DNA from: Sphingobium sp. WTD-1
Lineage (GTDB): Bacteria > Pseudomonadota > Alphaproteobacteria > Sphingomonadales > Sphingomonadaceae
Assembly (NCBI RefSeq): GCF_030128825.1
Contig: NZ_CP119128.1
Location: 186,001 to 250,000 of the forward strand
Direction of reading: 5' to 3'
DNA: 64,000 bases
The notes beneath the pieces were generated by a model that had not been told where the DNA came from, searched no databases, and saw only the letters and a list, made by a program, of their open reading frames with translations. How positions within the stretch are numbered: the stretch's first letter is position 1; each line of letters opens with the position of its first letter. The position numbers and the translations under genes were made by a program. Shown here one piece after another: positions 52,318 to 62,193 of this stretch.

Positions 52318-53061
52318 TCAAATCGCCATTTCCTTGAGCCTGGCGACCAATTCATCGACGTCGGCCACCTTGATGCCCGCCGAGCGCTTGGGGGGTTCGG
52401 TCACCTTGAGCGTCTTGAGGCGCGAGGCGATCTCAACACCGAGATCGGCCGGCGTCTTCGTCGCCAGCGGCTTGGATTTGGCCTTCATGATATTGGGCAG
52501 GCTCGCATAGCGCGGTTCGTTGAGACGCAGATCGGTCGTCACGATCGCCGGCAGTTTGAGGCTTACGGTCTCCAGACCGCCATCCACCTCACGGGTCACC
52601 GCGACAGTCTCGCCCGATACTTCGACCTTGCTGGCGAATGTGCCCTGCCCCCAACCGAGAAGGGCTGCCAGCATCTGGCCGGTCTGATTGGCATCATCGT
52701 CGATGGCCTGCTTGCCGAGGATCACCAGGCCCGGAGCCTCCTCGGTGGCGATGGCCTTCAGGATCTTGGCGACGGCGAGCGGCTCGACCTCATCGTCAGT
52801 CTGGACGAGGATCGCGCGGTCGGCCCCCATGGCGAGCGCGGTGCGCAGCGTTTCCTGCGCCTTGGCGACGCCGATCGACACCACCACGATTTCGGTCGCG
52901 ACTCCCTTTTCCTTGAGGCGGATAGCCTCTTCGACGGCGATCTCGTCGAACGGGTTCATCGACATTTTCACGTTCGCCAAATCGACGCCCGTCCCATCCG
53001 CCTTCACGCGCGGTTTCACATTATAATCGATAACCCGCTTGACGGGCACAAGCACCTTCAT
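52318..53061 (-). CDS. etfB: electron transfer flavoprotein beta subunit
   Basis: A 247-residue ETF beta subunit. It begins [27 protein letters not shown] and has the conserved [33 protein letters not shown] signature (about 123-155), the AMP-binding region. It partners EtfA. It starts 9 bp after the upstream flavin oxidoreductase gene. Confidence 0.95.
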   Translation of the reverse strand: MKVLVPVKRVIDYNVKPRVKADGTGVDLANVKMSMNPFDEIAVEEAIRLKEKGVATEIVVVSIGVAKAQETLRTALAMGADRAILVQTDDEVEPLAVAKILKAIATEEAPGLVILGKQAIDDDANQTGQMLAALLGWGQGTFASKVEVSGETVAVTREVDGGLETVSLKLPAIVTTDLRLNEPRYASLPNIMKAKSKPLATKTPADLGVEIASRLKTLKVTEPPKRSAGIKVADVDELVARLKEMAI

Positions 53062-53070
53062 GGATCAATC

Positions 53071-53979
53071 CTACTCTGATTGTAATGCCGCCTGATATTC
53101 GGCAATGAGTCTCTCACAGATGGATCGGGCCGGTTGGACGGCAGTGGTAGCGCCGACACCGTGGCCTGCCGACCAGATCGTCTTCCAGGCCTTGGCCTCC
53201 TCCGAAACCGAAAGCGCGCCATGTGGCTCAGGGAGAGTCGCGGCTTCCAGCGAGGGCCGGAGAAAATTGGCCCCGACGCCGGTGACCCGGTCCGTATAGA
53301 CGATATCCGCTGGTCCGGCCCCGATCACCATGTCTTTCTGTGCCGGCGAGGCGAGACTCTCTTCCGACGCGATGAAGTGGGATCCGATATAGGCAAGATC
53401 GGCCCCCATCATCTGCGCGGCCGCGATCTGGTGGCCGCGCGTGATGGCGCCGGAAAGCGCCAGCGGCCCCTGGAAGAAGCGCCGTATCTCGTCAACCAGT
53501 GCGAACGGGCTCATCGTGCCGGCATGTCCCCCCGCGCCGGCAGCGACCGCGATCAGACCGTCGACGCCAGCTTCGAGCGCCTTTTCCGCATGACGCACGT
53601 TCGTCACGTCGTGAAAGACCAGCCCGCCATAGCCCTGAACCACCTGGACAAGATCCGCGACGGCGCCGAGCGAGGTGATGACCAATGGCACATGGTGCCG
53701 AACGATCAGTTCCAGATCGGCGTCGAGCCTCGGATTGCTCTTATGGACGATGAGGTTGACGCCGAAGGGCGCCGCTCCCGGCATGGGAGCCAGCCGCTCC
53801 TCGATTTCATCCAGCCATTCACCGAAACCTTCGCTGGTCCGCTGATTGAGCGCCGGGAACGTGCCAAGCAGTCCCGCCTCGCAGCAACTGACGACAAGGT
53901 CCGGTCCCGACACAAGGAACATCGGCGCAACGATGGCTGGAATGGCCAGCCGCTTTTCGAGGCTTGCCGGAAGCGTCAA
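53071..53979 (-). CDS. NMO/2-nitropropane-dioxygenase-like flavin oxidoreductase
   Basis: A 302-residue FMN-binding TIM-barrel protein. IPAIVAPMFLVSGPDLVVSCCEAGLLGTFPALNQ (N-terminal), HDVTNVRHAEKALEAGVDGLIAVAAGAGGHAG (about 130-161) and GADLAYIGSHFIASEES are typical of nitronate monooxygenase-like proteins often found in acyl-CoA clusters, where they may be enoyl reductases or quinone reductases. The likely start is TTG 53979, overlapping the stop of the acyl-CoA dehydrogenase gene (TTGA); no suitable ATG exists. Confidence 0.88.
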   Translation of the reverse strand: MTLPASLEKRLAIPAIVAPMFLVSGPDLVVSCCEAGLLGTFPALNQRTSEGFGEWLDEIEERLAPMPGAAPFGVNLIVHKSNPRLDADLELIVRHHVPLVITSLGAVADLVQVVQGYGGLVFHDVTNVRHAEKALEAGVDGLIAVAAGAGGHAGTMSPFALVDEIRRFFQGPLALSGAITRGHQIAAAQMMGADLAYIGSHFIASEESLASPAQKDMVIGAGPADIVYTDRVTGVGANFLRPSLEAATLPEPHGALSVSEEAKAWKTIWSAGHGVGATTAVQPARSICERLIAEYQAALQSE

Positions 53980-55766
53980 AACACGTCGTCTTCCAGCGCC
54001 ATCAGCGACTTCTTGCCCGCCTTGATCGCCAGGAAGCTGGCCGTCGCCTGCGGCAGGATGCGCTCGAAGAAGAACGTCGCCGTCTTGATCTTGGCATCGT
54101 AGAAGCGCTTGTCCTCGCTGCCGAAGAAGAGCTGCAAGCCTGCAATCTTGGTCGCCTTGGCAAAGCAATAGCCCATGGCCACCAGGCCCATCAGACGCAG
54201 ATAGTCCGCCGACGCCGCGCCCGCCTCTTCGGGATCCTTGAGTGCCCGCTGCGCGACCGTGGCCGTCGAAAGCTGCAGCGCCCCGAACGCCTTGGCGAGC
54301 GCCTCGACCATCGGCTTCATCGGTCCGTCGACGTTGTTTTCCTCGATGAAAGCCGACACCGGATGGAAGAAGCTGCGCAGATAGCGGCCCATATGGGCGC
54401 CGAGCTTGCGGCCGACGAGATCGAGCGCCTGAACGCCGTTCGTCCCCTCATAGATCATGGTGATCCGGGCATCACGGGCATATTGCTCGACGCCGCTTTC
54501 GCGGATGTAGCCGTGGCCGCCATAGCATTGGACAGCGAGGTTCGCACTGTCGAACGCAAGGTCGGTGAAGAGCGCTTTGACGACGGGGGTCATGAGCGCG
54601 ATGAAGTCACTCGCACGCTGGCGCACTTCGGGTTCGGGAGAATGTTTTTCCGCGTCCAGCGCGCGCGAGACCCAGGCCGAGAGCGCCCGGCACCCCTCAT
54701 TATAGGCCCGCATCGTCATCAACATGCGGCGAACATCGGGATGGACGATGATCGGATCGGCAGCCTGTTCGGGATATTTGGGGCCCGAGAGCGCCCGGCC
54801 CTGAATACGGTCCTTCGCATACCAGGCCGCCGCCTGATACGCGGCTTCACCGACACCGAGGCCCTGAATGCCGACAGAGACGCGCTCAGTGTTCATCATC
54901 GTGAACATGGCGGCCATGCCCTTGCCCGGCTCGCCGACCAGCCAACCGGTCGAATCGTCGAAGTTCATCTGGCAGGTCGCCGACGCCTTGAGACCCATCT
55001 TGTGCTCGATCGCGGCGCAGGCGACGCCGTTCGATTGACCGGGAGTGCCGTCCTCCTTGGGAAGATATTTGGGAACGAGGAACAGGCTGATGCCCTTTAC
55101 GCCCTTGGGGGCGTCGGGCAGGCGGGCGAGCACGAGATGGATGATATTCTCGGTCAGGTCATGCTCACCGGCGGAGATGAAGATCTTGGAGCCGGTGACC
55201 TTGTAGCTGCCATCGCCCTGCGGGACCGCGCGGCTGCGCAGGAGCCCGAGATCGGTACCGCAATGAGGCTCTGTCAGGCACATCGTGCCGGACCATTGAC
55301 CGCTTACCATCTTGGGCAGGTAGGCCTGCTTGAGCGCGTCGCTCCCATGGCCCTCGATCGCAGTGGTCGCACCATGGGTGAGGCCCGGATAGAGGCCGAA
55401 GGAAAGGTTGGACGAGCAGATCATCTCTTCGACCAGCTTGTTGACCGCTTCCGGCAGCCCTTGCCCACCCCATTCTGGATCGGATGCGAGCGCGGTCCAG
55501 CCACCTTCGGCGAATTGCTTATAGGCTTGCGCGAACCCCGCCGGCGTCCGCACAACGCCGTTTTCCAGATGGCATCCTTCCTCGTCGCCCGACCGATTGA
55601 TCGGCAAGAGCACGTCGCGACAGAAGCGCGCCGCCTCCTCGAGGATGGCATCGGTCAGATCCGGCGTGAACTCCGCCAGCGCGGGAATGTCCCCGAAGCC
55701 GTCATCGGCATGGAGTTCGTTGAGCACGAAGCGCATATCGCGCAACGGGGCGTCATAGACTTGCAT
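53976..55766 (-). CDS. acyl-CoA dehydrogenase, long form with C-terminal extension
   Basis: A 596-residue acyl-CoA dehydrogenase. MQVYDAPLRDMRFVLNELHADDGFGD is the usual leader of this group, MCLTEPHCGTDLGLLRSRA and SKIFISAGEHDLTENIIHLVLARLPDA line the flavin/substrate site, and MIYEGTNGVQALDLVGRKLGAHMGRYLR carries the catalytic Glu. ATG 55766 follows AGGAGATATAA. Paralogue of 29678-31399. Works with the adjacent FadN-like enzyme, thiolase and ETF. Confidence 0.94.
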   Translation of the reverse strand: MQVYDAPLRDMRFVLNELHADDGFGDIPALAEFTPDLTDAILEEAARFCRDVLLPINRSGDEEGCHLENGVVRTPAGFAQAYKQFAEGGWTALASDPEWGGQGLPEAVNKLVEEMICSSNLSFGLYPGLTHGATTAIEGHGSDALKQAYLPKMVSGQWSGTMCLTEPHCGTDLGLLRSRAVPQGDGSYKVTGSKIFISAGEHDLTENIIHLVLARLPDAPKGVKGISLFLVPKYLPKEDGTPGQSNGVACAAIEHKMGLKASATCQMNFDDSTGWLVGEPGKGMAAMFTMMNTERVSVGIQGLGVGEAAYQAAAWYAKDRIQGRALSGPKYPEQAADPIIVHPDVRRMLMTMRAYNEGCRALSAWVSRALDAEKHSPEPEVRQRASDFIALMTPVVKALFTDLAFDSANLAVQCYGGHGYIRESGVEQYARDARITMIYEGTNGVQALDLVGRKLGAHMGRYLRSFFHPVSAFIEENNVDGPMKPMVEALAKAFGALQLSTATVAQRALKDPEEAGAASADYLRLMGLVAMGYCFAKATKIAGLQLFFGSEDKRFYDAKIKTATFFFERILPQATASFLAIKAGKKSLMALEDDVF

Positions 55767-55811
55767 ATTTATATCTCCTGACCAGTCGGCCCTCGGGCCG
55801 CCGGCCGCCAA

Positions 55812-58163
55812 TCAGTTACGCAGCGGCTTGCCGGTGACGAGCATCTGCTCGACGCGCGCCTGGGTCCGCGGGTCGCGCACCAGTTGCATGAAGGCCTTGC
55901 GCTCGAGCGCCAGCAGATCCTCTTCGGTCACGATGTCGATCAGATCCTTCTCGCCGCCCGTCAGGACGTCGGCGAGCGCGCCGGACACGACACCATCGTA
56001 GGAGGTTGCGAGGCCACGGGCCTGGAAGCCTTCGACAGCCATCGAAAGAGCGGACTTGCCTCCCGCGCCAGGCAAGCGGAATTCCGGAGCCACGGGCGGT
56101 TTGTAACCGTCCGCCAGTTCCAGTGCCTTCGCCTTGGCATCCGCCAGCAGGCGGTCGCGGTTCATCGTGATGCCGTCCGACGGACGCAGGAAGCCATGCT
56201 CCTTCGCCTCGGCGGCCGACTTTGCCACAGTGGCCGTCGATACCGTCTCGAACACCTTGGCAACGGCCGGCATCGGCCCCTTGGGCATGCCGGGACTGGA
56301 GCGCCAGCGATCGATCATTTCACCGCATCCGCCCCAGCCAGGGATCAGGCCCACGCCGCACTCGACCAGACCCACATAGCTTTCGGCATGGGCCTGCACG
56401 GCATCACTGTTGAGCAGGATCTCGCAACCACCGCCCAACGCCATGCCGGCCGGCGCGCTCACGACCGGGAACGGCGCATATTTGAGCGCCTTGTAGGCCT
56501 GCTGCCCGCCCGCGACGAGCTTTTCGATCTCGCCCCATGCCGCGATGTTCAGCGCGAACAGGGCAAGGCCGAGATTGGCGCCGGCAGAGAAATTGCTGCC
56601 CTCATTATAGACGACGAGCGCCTTGAACTTGTCCTGCACGACCGGGATCGCCTGACCGATCAGCTTCATCACATCGCCGTCGAGCGCGTTCATCTTGCCG
56701 GTGAACTCAAGGCAGGCAACGCCGTCGCCGACATCCCAGAGTGCCGCCGAGCCATTTTTGAGGATCGGCTGGCTATGAAGCTTGATGTCTTCCAGCAGCA
56801 GCACGCCCTCGGGCCGCACGACATCATGATAGTCGCCGGCGGCATCGAGATATTGCCGACGGCCGTCCTGCACCCGGTAGAATGGCCGATCTCCGGCTAC
56901 CTTGAGGATCGCGGGAACATCCCGCCCCTCGGCCGCCAGCCGTTCGGCGAGCTTGCCCGGCCCGAGGCGATCGATCAGTTCGAACGGCCCGAACTTCCAG
57001 TTGTAGCCGAGCTTCATCGCGTCATCGATGCCGACGATGTTGTCCGCAGCTTCACCGACCAGACTCGCGGCATAGGAAAGAACCTTGCCGAGAATTTCCC
57101 AGGCATAGGCCCCGACCTTGCCGGGCGCAGCAACCAATGCTGCCAGGTCCTTCTCGGCCCGGCCCGGCAAGGAAGCCGGCTTCACCGATACGCGATATTC
57201 GCCGGTCGCGAGATCGAGCGCTTTCTTGGTCTTCGTCGCCTTGTCGAACGCGTAGAAACCGCCCTTGCCCTTCCGCCCGGTAAAGCCTTCCGCGATCATC
57301 CTGTCGACGAGCGGCATCGGCCTCACCGTGTCGAAATAGGCGTCACCTGCCGGCAGCGTCGAGGACAGGCTCTTCGTGAGCAGCGGCATGAGGTCGACGC
57401 CAACGAGATCGACAAGGCCGAAAATGCCGGTCTTGGGCACGCCCATCGGCTTTCCGCCGATCTGGTCGGCTTCCTCCACCGTCAGCCCCTGGTCCATCGC
57501 GGCATTGATCGCGACGGCCAGCCAGTAGGTACCGATGCGATTGGCGATGAAGCCCGGCGTGTCCCGCGCCGGCACGATGCGCTTGCCGAGCTTTCGATCG
57601 ACGAAATCCGAGACGCGCCTCGCCACAGCCGTATCAGTGTCGGGGCCGGTCACGATTTCGATGAGCCGCATGTAGCGCGGCGGATTGAAGAAATGGGTGA
57701 TCAGGAAGTCCTGTTTGAACTGATCGTCCCGCCCCTCGACCAGATGGCCAAGCGGAATCGTCGAGGTATTGGACGATACCGCCGTGCCCGGACGCTTGAG
57801 CTGCTCGAGCTTGGCGTAGAGCGCCTGCTTGATGTCGAGCCGTTCGACGATCGCCTCGACGATCCAGTCGCATTCGGCCACCCGCTCGAGATGGTCGTCG
57901 ATATTGCCCGTTTCAACGAGCTTCGCCGCAGCCTTCGACATGAAGGGCGCCGGATCGGTCTTCAGCATCTTCGCGACCGCACCCTTCGCCACGGCGTCAC
58001 GATCGCCGCCCTCCTTGGGCACGATATCGAGCAGCAGCACCGGCACGCCGGCATTGGCGACCTGCGCTGCGATGCCGGCGCCCATGACGCCTGCGCCGAT
58101 CACGCAGACCTTTTTGATGGTTTCCGGCGGGGCGCCGACTGGCTTGATGGCCTGCTCGCTCAT
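55812..58163 (-). CDS. bifunctional 3-hydroxyacyl-CoA dehydrogenase/enoyl-CoA hydratase (FadN-like)
   Basis: A 783-residue enzyme. The dehydrogenase comes first (VCVIGAGVMGAGIAAQVANAGVPVLLLD, about 19-46; ITHFFNPPRYMRLIEIVTG holds the catalytic His), followed by its C-terminal domains and then the crotonase domain (FSAGANLGLALFALN and APAGMALGGGCEILLNSDAVQAH, about 550-620). This order is that of FadN-type enzymes and the reverse of E. coli FadB. ATG 58163 overlaps the thiolase stop by 4 bp. Probably the core of long-chain beta-oxidation here. Confidence 0.94.
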   Translation of the reverse strand: MSEQAIKPVGAPPETIKKVCVIGAGVMGAGIAAQVANAGVPVLLLDIVPKEGGDRDAVAKGAVAKMLKTDPAPFMSKAAAKLVETGNIDDHLERVAECDWIVEAIVERLDIKQALYAKLEQLKRPGTAVSSNTSTIPLGHLVEGRDDQFKQDFLITHFFNPPRYMRLIEIVTGPDTDTAVARRVSDFVDRKLGKRIVPARDTPGFIANRIGTYWLAVAINAAMDQGLTVEEADQIGGKPMGVPKTGIFGLVDLVGVDLMPLLTKSLSSTLPAGDAYFDTVRPMPLVDRMIAEGFTGRKGKGGFYAFDKATKTKKALDLATGEYRVSVKPASLPGRAEKDLAALVAAPGKVGAYAWEILGKVLSYAASLVGEAADNIVGIDDAMKLGYNWKFGPFELIDRLGPGKLAERLAAEGRDVPAILKVAGDRPFYRVQDGRRQYLDAAGDYHDVVRPEGVLLLEDIKLHSQPILKNGSAALWDVGDGVACLEFTGKMNALDGDVMKLIGQAIPVVQDKFKALVVYNEGSNFSAGANLGLALFALNIAAWGEIEKLVAGGQQAYKALKYAPFPVVSAPAGMALGGGCEILLNSDAVQAHAESYVGLVECGVGLIPGWGGCGEMIDRWRSSPGMPKGPMPAVAKVFETVSTATVAKSAAEAKEHGFLRPSDGITMNRDRLLADAKAKALELADGYKPPVAPEFRLPGAGGKSALSMAVEGFQARGLATSYDGVVSGALADVLTGGEKDLIDIVTEEDLLALERKAFMQLVRDPRTQARVEQMLVTGKPLRN

Positions 58164-59296
58164 TCCGCCGCCTCCAGCACGGTGGCGATGCCCTGACCGC
58201 CGCCGATGCACTGGGTGGCAAGCGCATAGCTGCCGCCTTCGCGCTTCAGCAGAGCCGCGGCCTTGCCCACGATCCGCGCACCGGTCGCCCCCAGAGGGTG
58301 GCCTATCGCGATGGCGCCGCCGTCCAGATTGACCTTCGACTGGTCAAGCCCCAGGTCGCTGATGCAGGCCAGTGACTGGCTCGCAAAGGCTTCGTTGAGC
58401 TCGACAACGTCAAGCTGGTCCACACTGAGCCCCGCCCGCTGCAGCGCCTTGCGCGAGGCCTCGACCGGTCCGATGCCCATGATCTCCGGCTGGCAGCCAG
58501 AGACAGCAACCGACTTGATGCGGGCAAGGATCGGCAGTCCATGCGCGCGCGCATAATCCTCGCTCGTGACCAGGATTGCGCTTGCGCCATCGGTCAGCGG
58601 CGAGGACGTTCCCGCCGTTACCGTGCCGTCCTGGCTGAAGGCCGGCTTCAGCCCGGCGAGGGTTTCCGTCGTCGTGCCGGCACGCGGCGTGCCATCCTTG
58701 TCGACCACGCCCGCCTTGGTCGTGATCGGCACGATCTCGGCCTCGAGCTTGCCGGCCGCGATAGCCGCGGCCGCCTTGTCCTGACTGGCGACCGCAAAGG
58801 CTTCCTGCTGGGCACGGGTGATCTGATATTTGGTCGCGACATTCTCCGCCGTGTCGCCCATGCCCATATAGGCGGCGCTCTTCTTCGCGAGCTCGGGGTT
58901 CGGCAGCGGATTGAACCCCATCATCGGCACGCGGCTCATCGACTCCACGCCCGCGCAGATGAAGGCCTCGCCGGCGCCAAGCTGAATCTGGCCCGCAGCG
59001 ATGTGGACCGAGCTCATCGACGATCCGCAGAAGCGATTAACGGTCATGCCGCCGACAGAGAGCGGCAGGTCGGCGAGAAGACCGATAAGGCGCGCGATGT
59101 TGAAGCCCTGCTCGCCTTCAGGAAAAGCGCAGCCCAGCACGATATCCTCGATATCTTCGGCCTTCACGCCGGTCTGCTGAATCAGTCCGCGAATGACCTG
59201 AGCGGCCAGATCGTCAGGGCGGACGCGCGCCAGCGCGCCCTTGCCTGCCAGGTGAAAGGGGGACCGGGCATAGCCCGCAACAACCACATTACGCAT
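58160..59296 (-). CDS. acetyl-CoA acyltransferase (thiolase)
   Basis: A 378-residue 3-ketoacyl-CoA thiolase. VNRFCGSSMSSVHIA holds the active Cys (about 88), with GHPLGATGARIVGKAAALL and ATQCIGGGQGIATVLE at the end. ATG 59296 is preferred over 59326 because GGAGAGG lies about 10 bases before it. First gene of the large oxidation cluster; a short palindrome sits 55 bp upstream. Confidence 0.94.
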   Translation of the reverse strand: MRNVVVAGYARSPFHLAGKGALARVRPDDLAAQVIRGLIQQTGVKAEDIEDIVLGCAFPEGEQGFNIARLIGLLADLPLSVGGMTVNRFCGSSMSSVHIAAGQIQLGAGEAFICAGVESMSRVPMMGFNPLPNPELAKKSAAYMGMGDTAENVATKYQITRAQQEAFAVASQDKAAAAIAAGKLEAEIVPITTKAGVVDKDGTPRAGTTTETLAGLKPAFSQDGTVTAGTSSPLTDGASAILVTSEDYARAHGLPILARIKSVAVSGCQPEIMGIGPVEASRKALQRAGLSVDQLDVVELNEAFASQSLACISDLGLDQSKVNLDGGAIAIGHPLGATGARIVGKAAALLKREGGSYALATQCIGGGQGIATVLEAAE

Positions 59297-59350
59297 CGAT
59301 GATAGCCTCTCCAGGGAATCGGACATCTGATTACCTAATGGTGCGTGAAA

Positions 59351-59364
59351 TGACGTTTACGTCA
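59351..59364. promoter_or_regulatory. palindrome upstream of the oxidation cluster
   Basis: TGACGTTTACGTCA is a perfect palindrome apart from its 2-base centre. A similar 14-mer, TTACCTATACGTCA (11 of 14 identical), lies at 60335-60348 before the DUF2147/FadL/FadD genes, so a shared fatty-acid regulator is possible. Confidence 0.45.
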
Positions 59365-59578
59365 ACTAAAATCTTTGGCACCCTTCTCACGCCGTCGAGG
59401 GAATCGTCATGCACCGGTTCCCGGGAGGCTTGATATCGGAGGTCTTGGCCGAGGAACGTACGGATGCTCGCCAGTGAAAAACCGCGCACTCTCATCCCGG
59501 CGATGATGCTCGCGCCCGTCTTATCGACGGCTGCGCCTCTCCCCAAGCGCCACTGCACCTGTTTTCGAAGGCGCACAC

Positions 59579-60223
59579 ATGCGATTTTCTGAGCATCCCC
59601 TCCGGCGTCAGATCGTCGGCGAAATGCATCTGCGCCGTTTTCCTGCACTCGAATTGCCCGCCATGGCATTTCAGACGGTTCGCCTGGTCGATGAGAATGA
59701 CCGGGAGAAGGAATGGCTGATCCTGGAGCAGCGATGTGCCTCTGGACTCGATCGCAACCTGCGCCACCTGGAAACGGAGTGGTCCGCCAACGGGCGGCTG
59801 GCCTGGGAAAGGCACAGTGAAGCGGTCACCACGACGCTAACGTCAACCTCGGTCAGCGCGGACGCGCAGTTCTGGTCTGCTCCCAACGTCGGCCCCTTCA
59901 GTGATACCTTGCAGTGGATGGAAACGCTGCCGGGCCTGGTCATCCGCGCAACCCACATCGTCGTTGTGGCGAACGATAGCTACGCCGAGCCGGTTGTCGA
60001 TCGGGCCGACTTCCATCCGGGCCATCTCGTCTCCTGCATCATCGGGGATAGCGTCCGGATCTGGAGCGACTTTCGCATTCACGCCGGCGGCTACGGGCGC
60101 CTGGTCGTTGCCGCGAACGGGGCGGCTGACGGCGAAGTGTCGCGTTCCATCCAGCGCATTCAGGAACTGGGCAATTATCGCAATCTTTCCTTTCTTGAAG
60201 GCACGCACAGATCAATAGCTTGA
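59579..60223 (+). pseudogene. truncated DUF3422 protein gene
   Basis: 214 codons beginning MRFSEHPLRRQIVGEMHLRRFPALELPAMAFQTVRLV and containing WSANGRLAWERHSEAVTTTL, typical of the N-terminal half of DUF3422 proteins, which are usually over 400 residues. The second half with its predicted membrane segments is absent; the frame ends after NYRNLSFLEGTHRSIA. It may be a decayed gene or a short functional form. Confidence 0.65.
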
Positions 60224-60434
60224 CGGCGTCACACACGAACACGCCCGAACCCTGACGACGGGGCCAGCAGCGCCTGACCCCTCCAATTCGCACACAACCT
60301 AATAGGCATTTTGATGACGCATTGAGCTATTGACTTACCTATACGTCATCTAGATGGTTATGGGACGCTGATTTGCCGCATATTGGCTCCAGACGTGAAA
60401 CAGACGGTCGCCTGAAGGCGCGCGGAGAGGAACA
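60224..60434. other. promoter region of DUF2147/fadL/fadD
   Basis: 211 bp with no gene. It holds the 14-mer TTACCTATACGTCA at 60335-60348 and is AT-rich around 60295-60360, a probable promoter. Confidence 0.4.
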
Positions 60435-60839
60435 ATGTCGATCATTCTGACACTACTGGCTTCGAGCACTGCATTGCCCGCCGACACCGTTGTCGGTCGC
60501 TGGCAAACCGAGAGCCGTCATGGCGTCGTGGAAATCACCCGCTGCGGGCAATCGATCTGCGGTGCCTTGATCAGTTCCGACGGGATCAAAGCCAACCCCG
60601 AACTACGTGACGAAAAGAACAAGACCGCTGCGTTGCGCGGTCGTCCGCTTCGTGGATTGCAGATTCTGCAGGGTTTTACGTGGAAGTCGGGCAGTTGGTC
60701 GGGTGGTTCCATCTACAACGCTGAGGATGGCGGTACATACAGCGCGACGGTCACGTTAGCCGATCGGGATCATTTGCGCCTCAAGGGCTGCATCGTCTGG
60801 CCCCTGTGCAAGACGCAGACATGGACGCGCCTCCGATAA
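60435..60839 (+). CDS. DUF2147 exported protein
   Basis: A 134-residue small protein. A short signal-like N-terminus (MSIILTLLASSTALPADT) is followed by the DUF2147 pattern VGRWQTESRHGVVEITRCGQSICGALIS and a C-terminal LKGCIVWPLCKTQTWTRL with two Cys that may form a disulfide. Probably periplasmic with a small beta-barrel fold; function unknown. RBS GGAGAGGAAC. 32 bp before the FadL gene. Confidence 0.88.
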   Translation: MSIILTLLASSTALPADTVVGRWQTESRHGVVEITRCGQSICGALISSDGIKANPELRDEKNKTAALRGRPLRGLQILQGFTWKSGSWSGGSIYNAEDGGTYSATVTLADRDHLRLKGCIVWPLCKTQTWTRLR

Positions 60840-60871
60840 GCACGAGGAATTTGACAATCACGAAAGGGGAG

Positions 60872-62179
60872 ATGGGCGTGGCAGGCAAAAATTGGAAAGT
60901 TGGGATCGCAACATCGGCCGTGGCGGCTGGATTGCTCGCGCCGCAAGCCGCGAGCGCGCAGGCCTTTTACCTTCAGGAACAATCGTCCAGAGGTGCCGGA
61001 CGAGCCTTTTCGGGCGAGGTCGCCGACCAGGGCGTACAGTCCCTCTGGTGGAATCCGGCTGCGATCGCAGGCATGGAAGGAGTCGATGCCCACCAGGCCG
61101 TAAGCGTAATCCTTCCCAAAGGGTCGGTTGACAATGTCAACACGCTCATTGTCCGTCCCGGGCAGTCGGCTGCGGCTGTAGGCGGGAGCCAACGCTCTCG
61201 TGATCCGATCAATAATGGCGTACTACCCTCCGGCGCGATAGCCGTCGGCCTGACATCACGGCTCGCTTTGGGGCTGACCGTCGCCTCCCCTTATAGCTTC
61301 ACAACCAATTATGATGCCGACAGCTGGGCACGGTATAGCGCCGACAAGACCAAGCTGCGAACATACGACATCCAGCCATCGATCGCCTACCTCGTTACGC
61401 CAAATCTCAGCATCGGCGCCGCGCTTAATATCGAATATGCCGACGCATCATTGTCCAACTATCTGCCGAACCTATCGCCTCTTCTCGCCGACGGCCACCA
61501 GGAGCTGAAAGGCAATGGTTGGGATCTTGGCTGGTCGGCCGGGCTGCAATATCGCGCCGGCCCCATGCAACTGGGCGCCAGCTACAAGTCGAGCGTGAAG
61601 CATAATCTCGACGGTTCGGTGACGACGACCGGTCTTCTTGGTCCGCTCGCCGGGCAAAACAGCGTAGTGAATGCAAACGCCACGTTCGAGACCCCCTGGC
61701 AGGCGATCTTCGGAGCGCGCGTGGCGGTGTCGCCCAAGGTCACCCTCAACGGTCAGGTGACCCGCATGGGTTGGTCGAAATTCGACGCTATCCGGCTCGG
61801 CGCGCCGCTCAACGTTTCAATCCCGGAAAATTACCGGGACACTTGGAGCTTCGCAGGCGGCATCGATTACGCGGTCACACCAGCCTGGACCGTTCGTGCC
61901 GGCGTTCAACACGCCCAGACCCCGACGCGCAACGGCAATCGGGACGCTCGAGTGCCTGACAGCAACCGTTGGAATTTCGCTGCCGGCACAAGCTATGCCG
62001 TGTCTTCCCGGTTCACGCTCGATGCGGGCGCAGCGTATATTACGTTCAAGGATACGACTATTGATCGCACGACAGCGGCCTATGCCGGCACGGCCGTGCA
62101 GACGCCGATCCTGATGGACGGCAAGCTCGAGGACGCGCACGCCGTCGTGCTGTCGCTCGGCGGACGTTTCCACTTCTGA
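60872..62179 (+). CDS. fadL: FadL/OmpP1-type outer-membrane fatty-acid transporter
   Basis: A 435-residue outer-membrane protein. The signal peptide ends ASAQ-AFYLQEQSSRGAGRAFSGEVADQGVQSLWWNPAAIAGM, where the N-terminal hatch with its NPAA motif is typical of FadL. The rest alternates as beta strands and ends in FHF. Start is ATG 60872 (or GTG 60878, better spaced from GGGGAG). It feeds hydrophobic acids to the ligase encoded directly downstream. Confidence 0.9.
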   Translation: MGVAGKNWKVGIATSAVAAGLLAPQAASAQAFYLQEQSSRGAGRAFSGEVADQGVQSLWWNPAAIAGMEGVDAHQAVSVILPKGSVDNVNTLIVRPGQSAAAVGGSQRSRDPINNGVLPSGAIAVGLTSRLALGLTVASPYSFTTNYDADSWARYSADKTKLRTYDIQPSIAYLVTPNLSIGAALNIEYADASLSNYLPNLSPLLADGHQELKGNGWDLGWSAGLQYRAGPMQLGASYKSSVKHNLDGSVTTTGLLGPLAGQNSVVNANATFETPWQAIFGARVAVSPKVTLNGQVTRMGWSKFDAIRLGAPLNVSIPENYRDTWSFAGGIDYAVTPAWTVRAGVQHAQTPTRNGNRDARVPDSNRWNFAAGTSYAVSSRFTLDAGAAYITFKDTTIDRTTAAYAGTAVQTPILMDGKLEDAHAVVLSLGGRFHF

Positions 62180-62193
62180 TGCTGGAGATCGCC

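Noticed and set aside
55884..58196. 770-codon plus-strand open frame opposite the FadN-like gene
   Set aside because: It is an antisense shadow of a clearly conserved GC-rich gene, with Arg/His/Asp-rich low-quality protein and no family motifs. The same applies to 53964-55781, 44040-45503, 45461-46525 and other long antisense frames.
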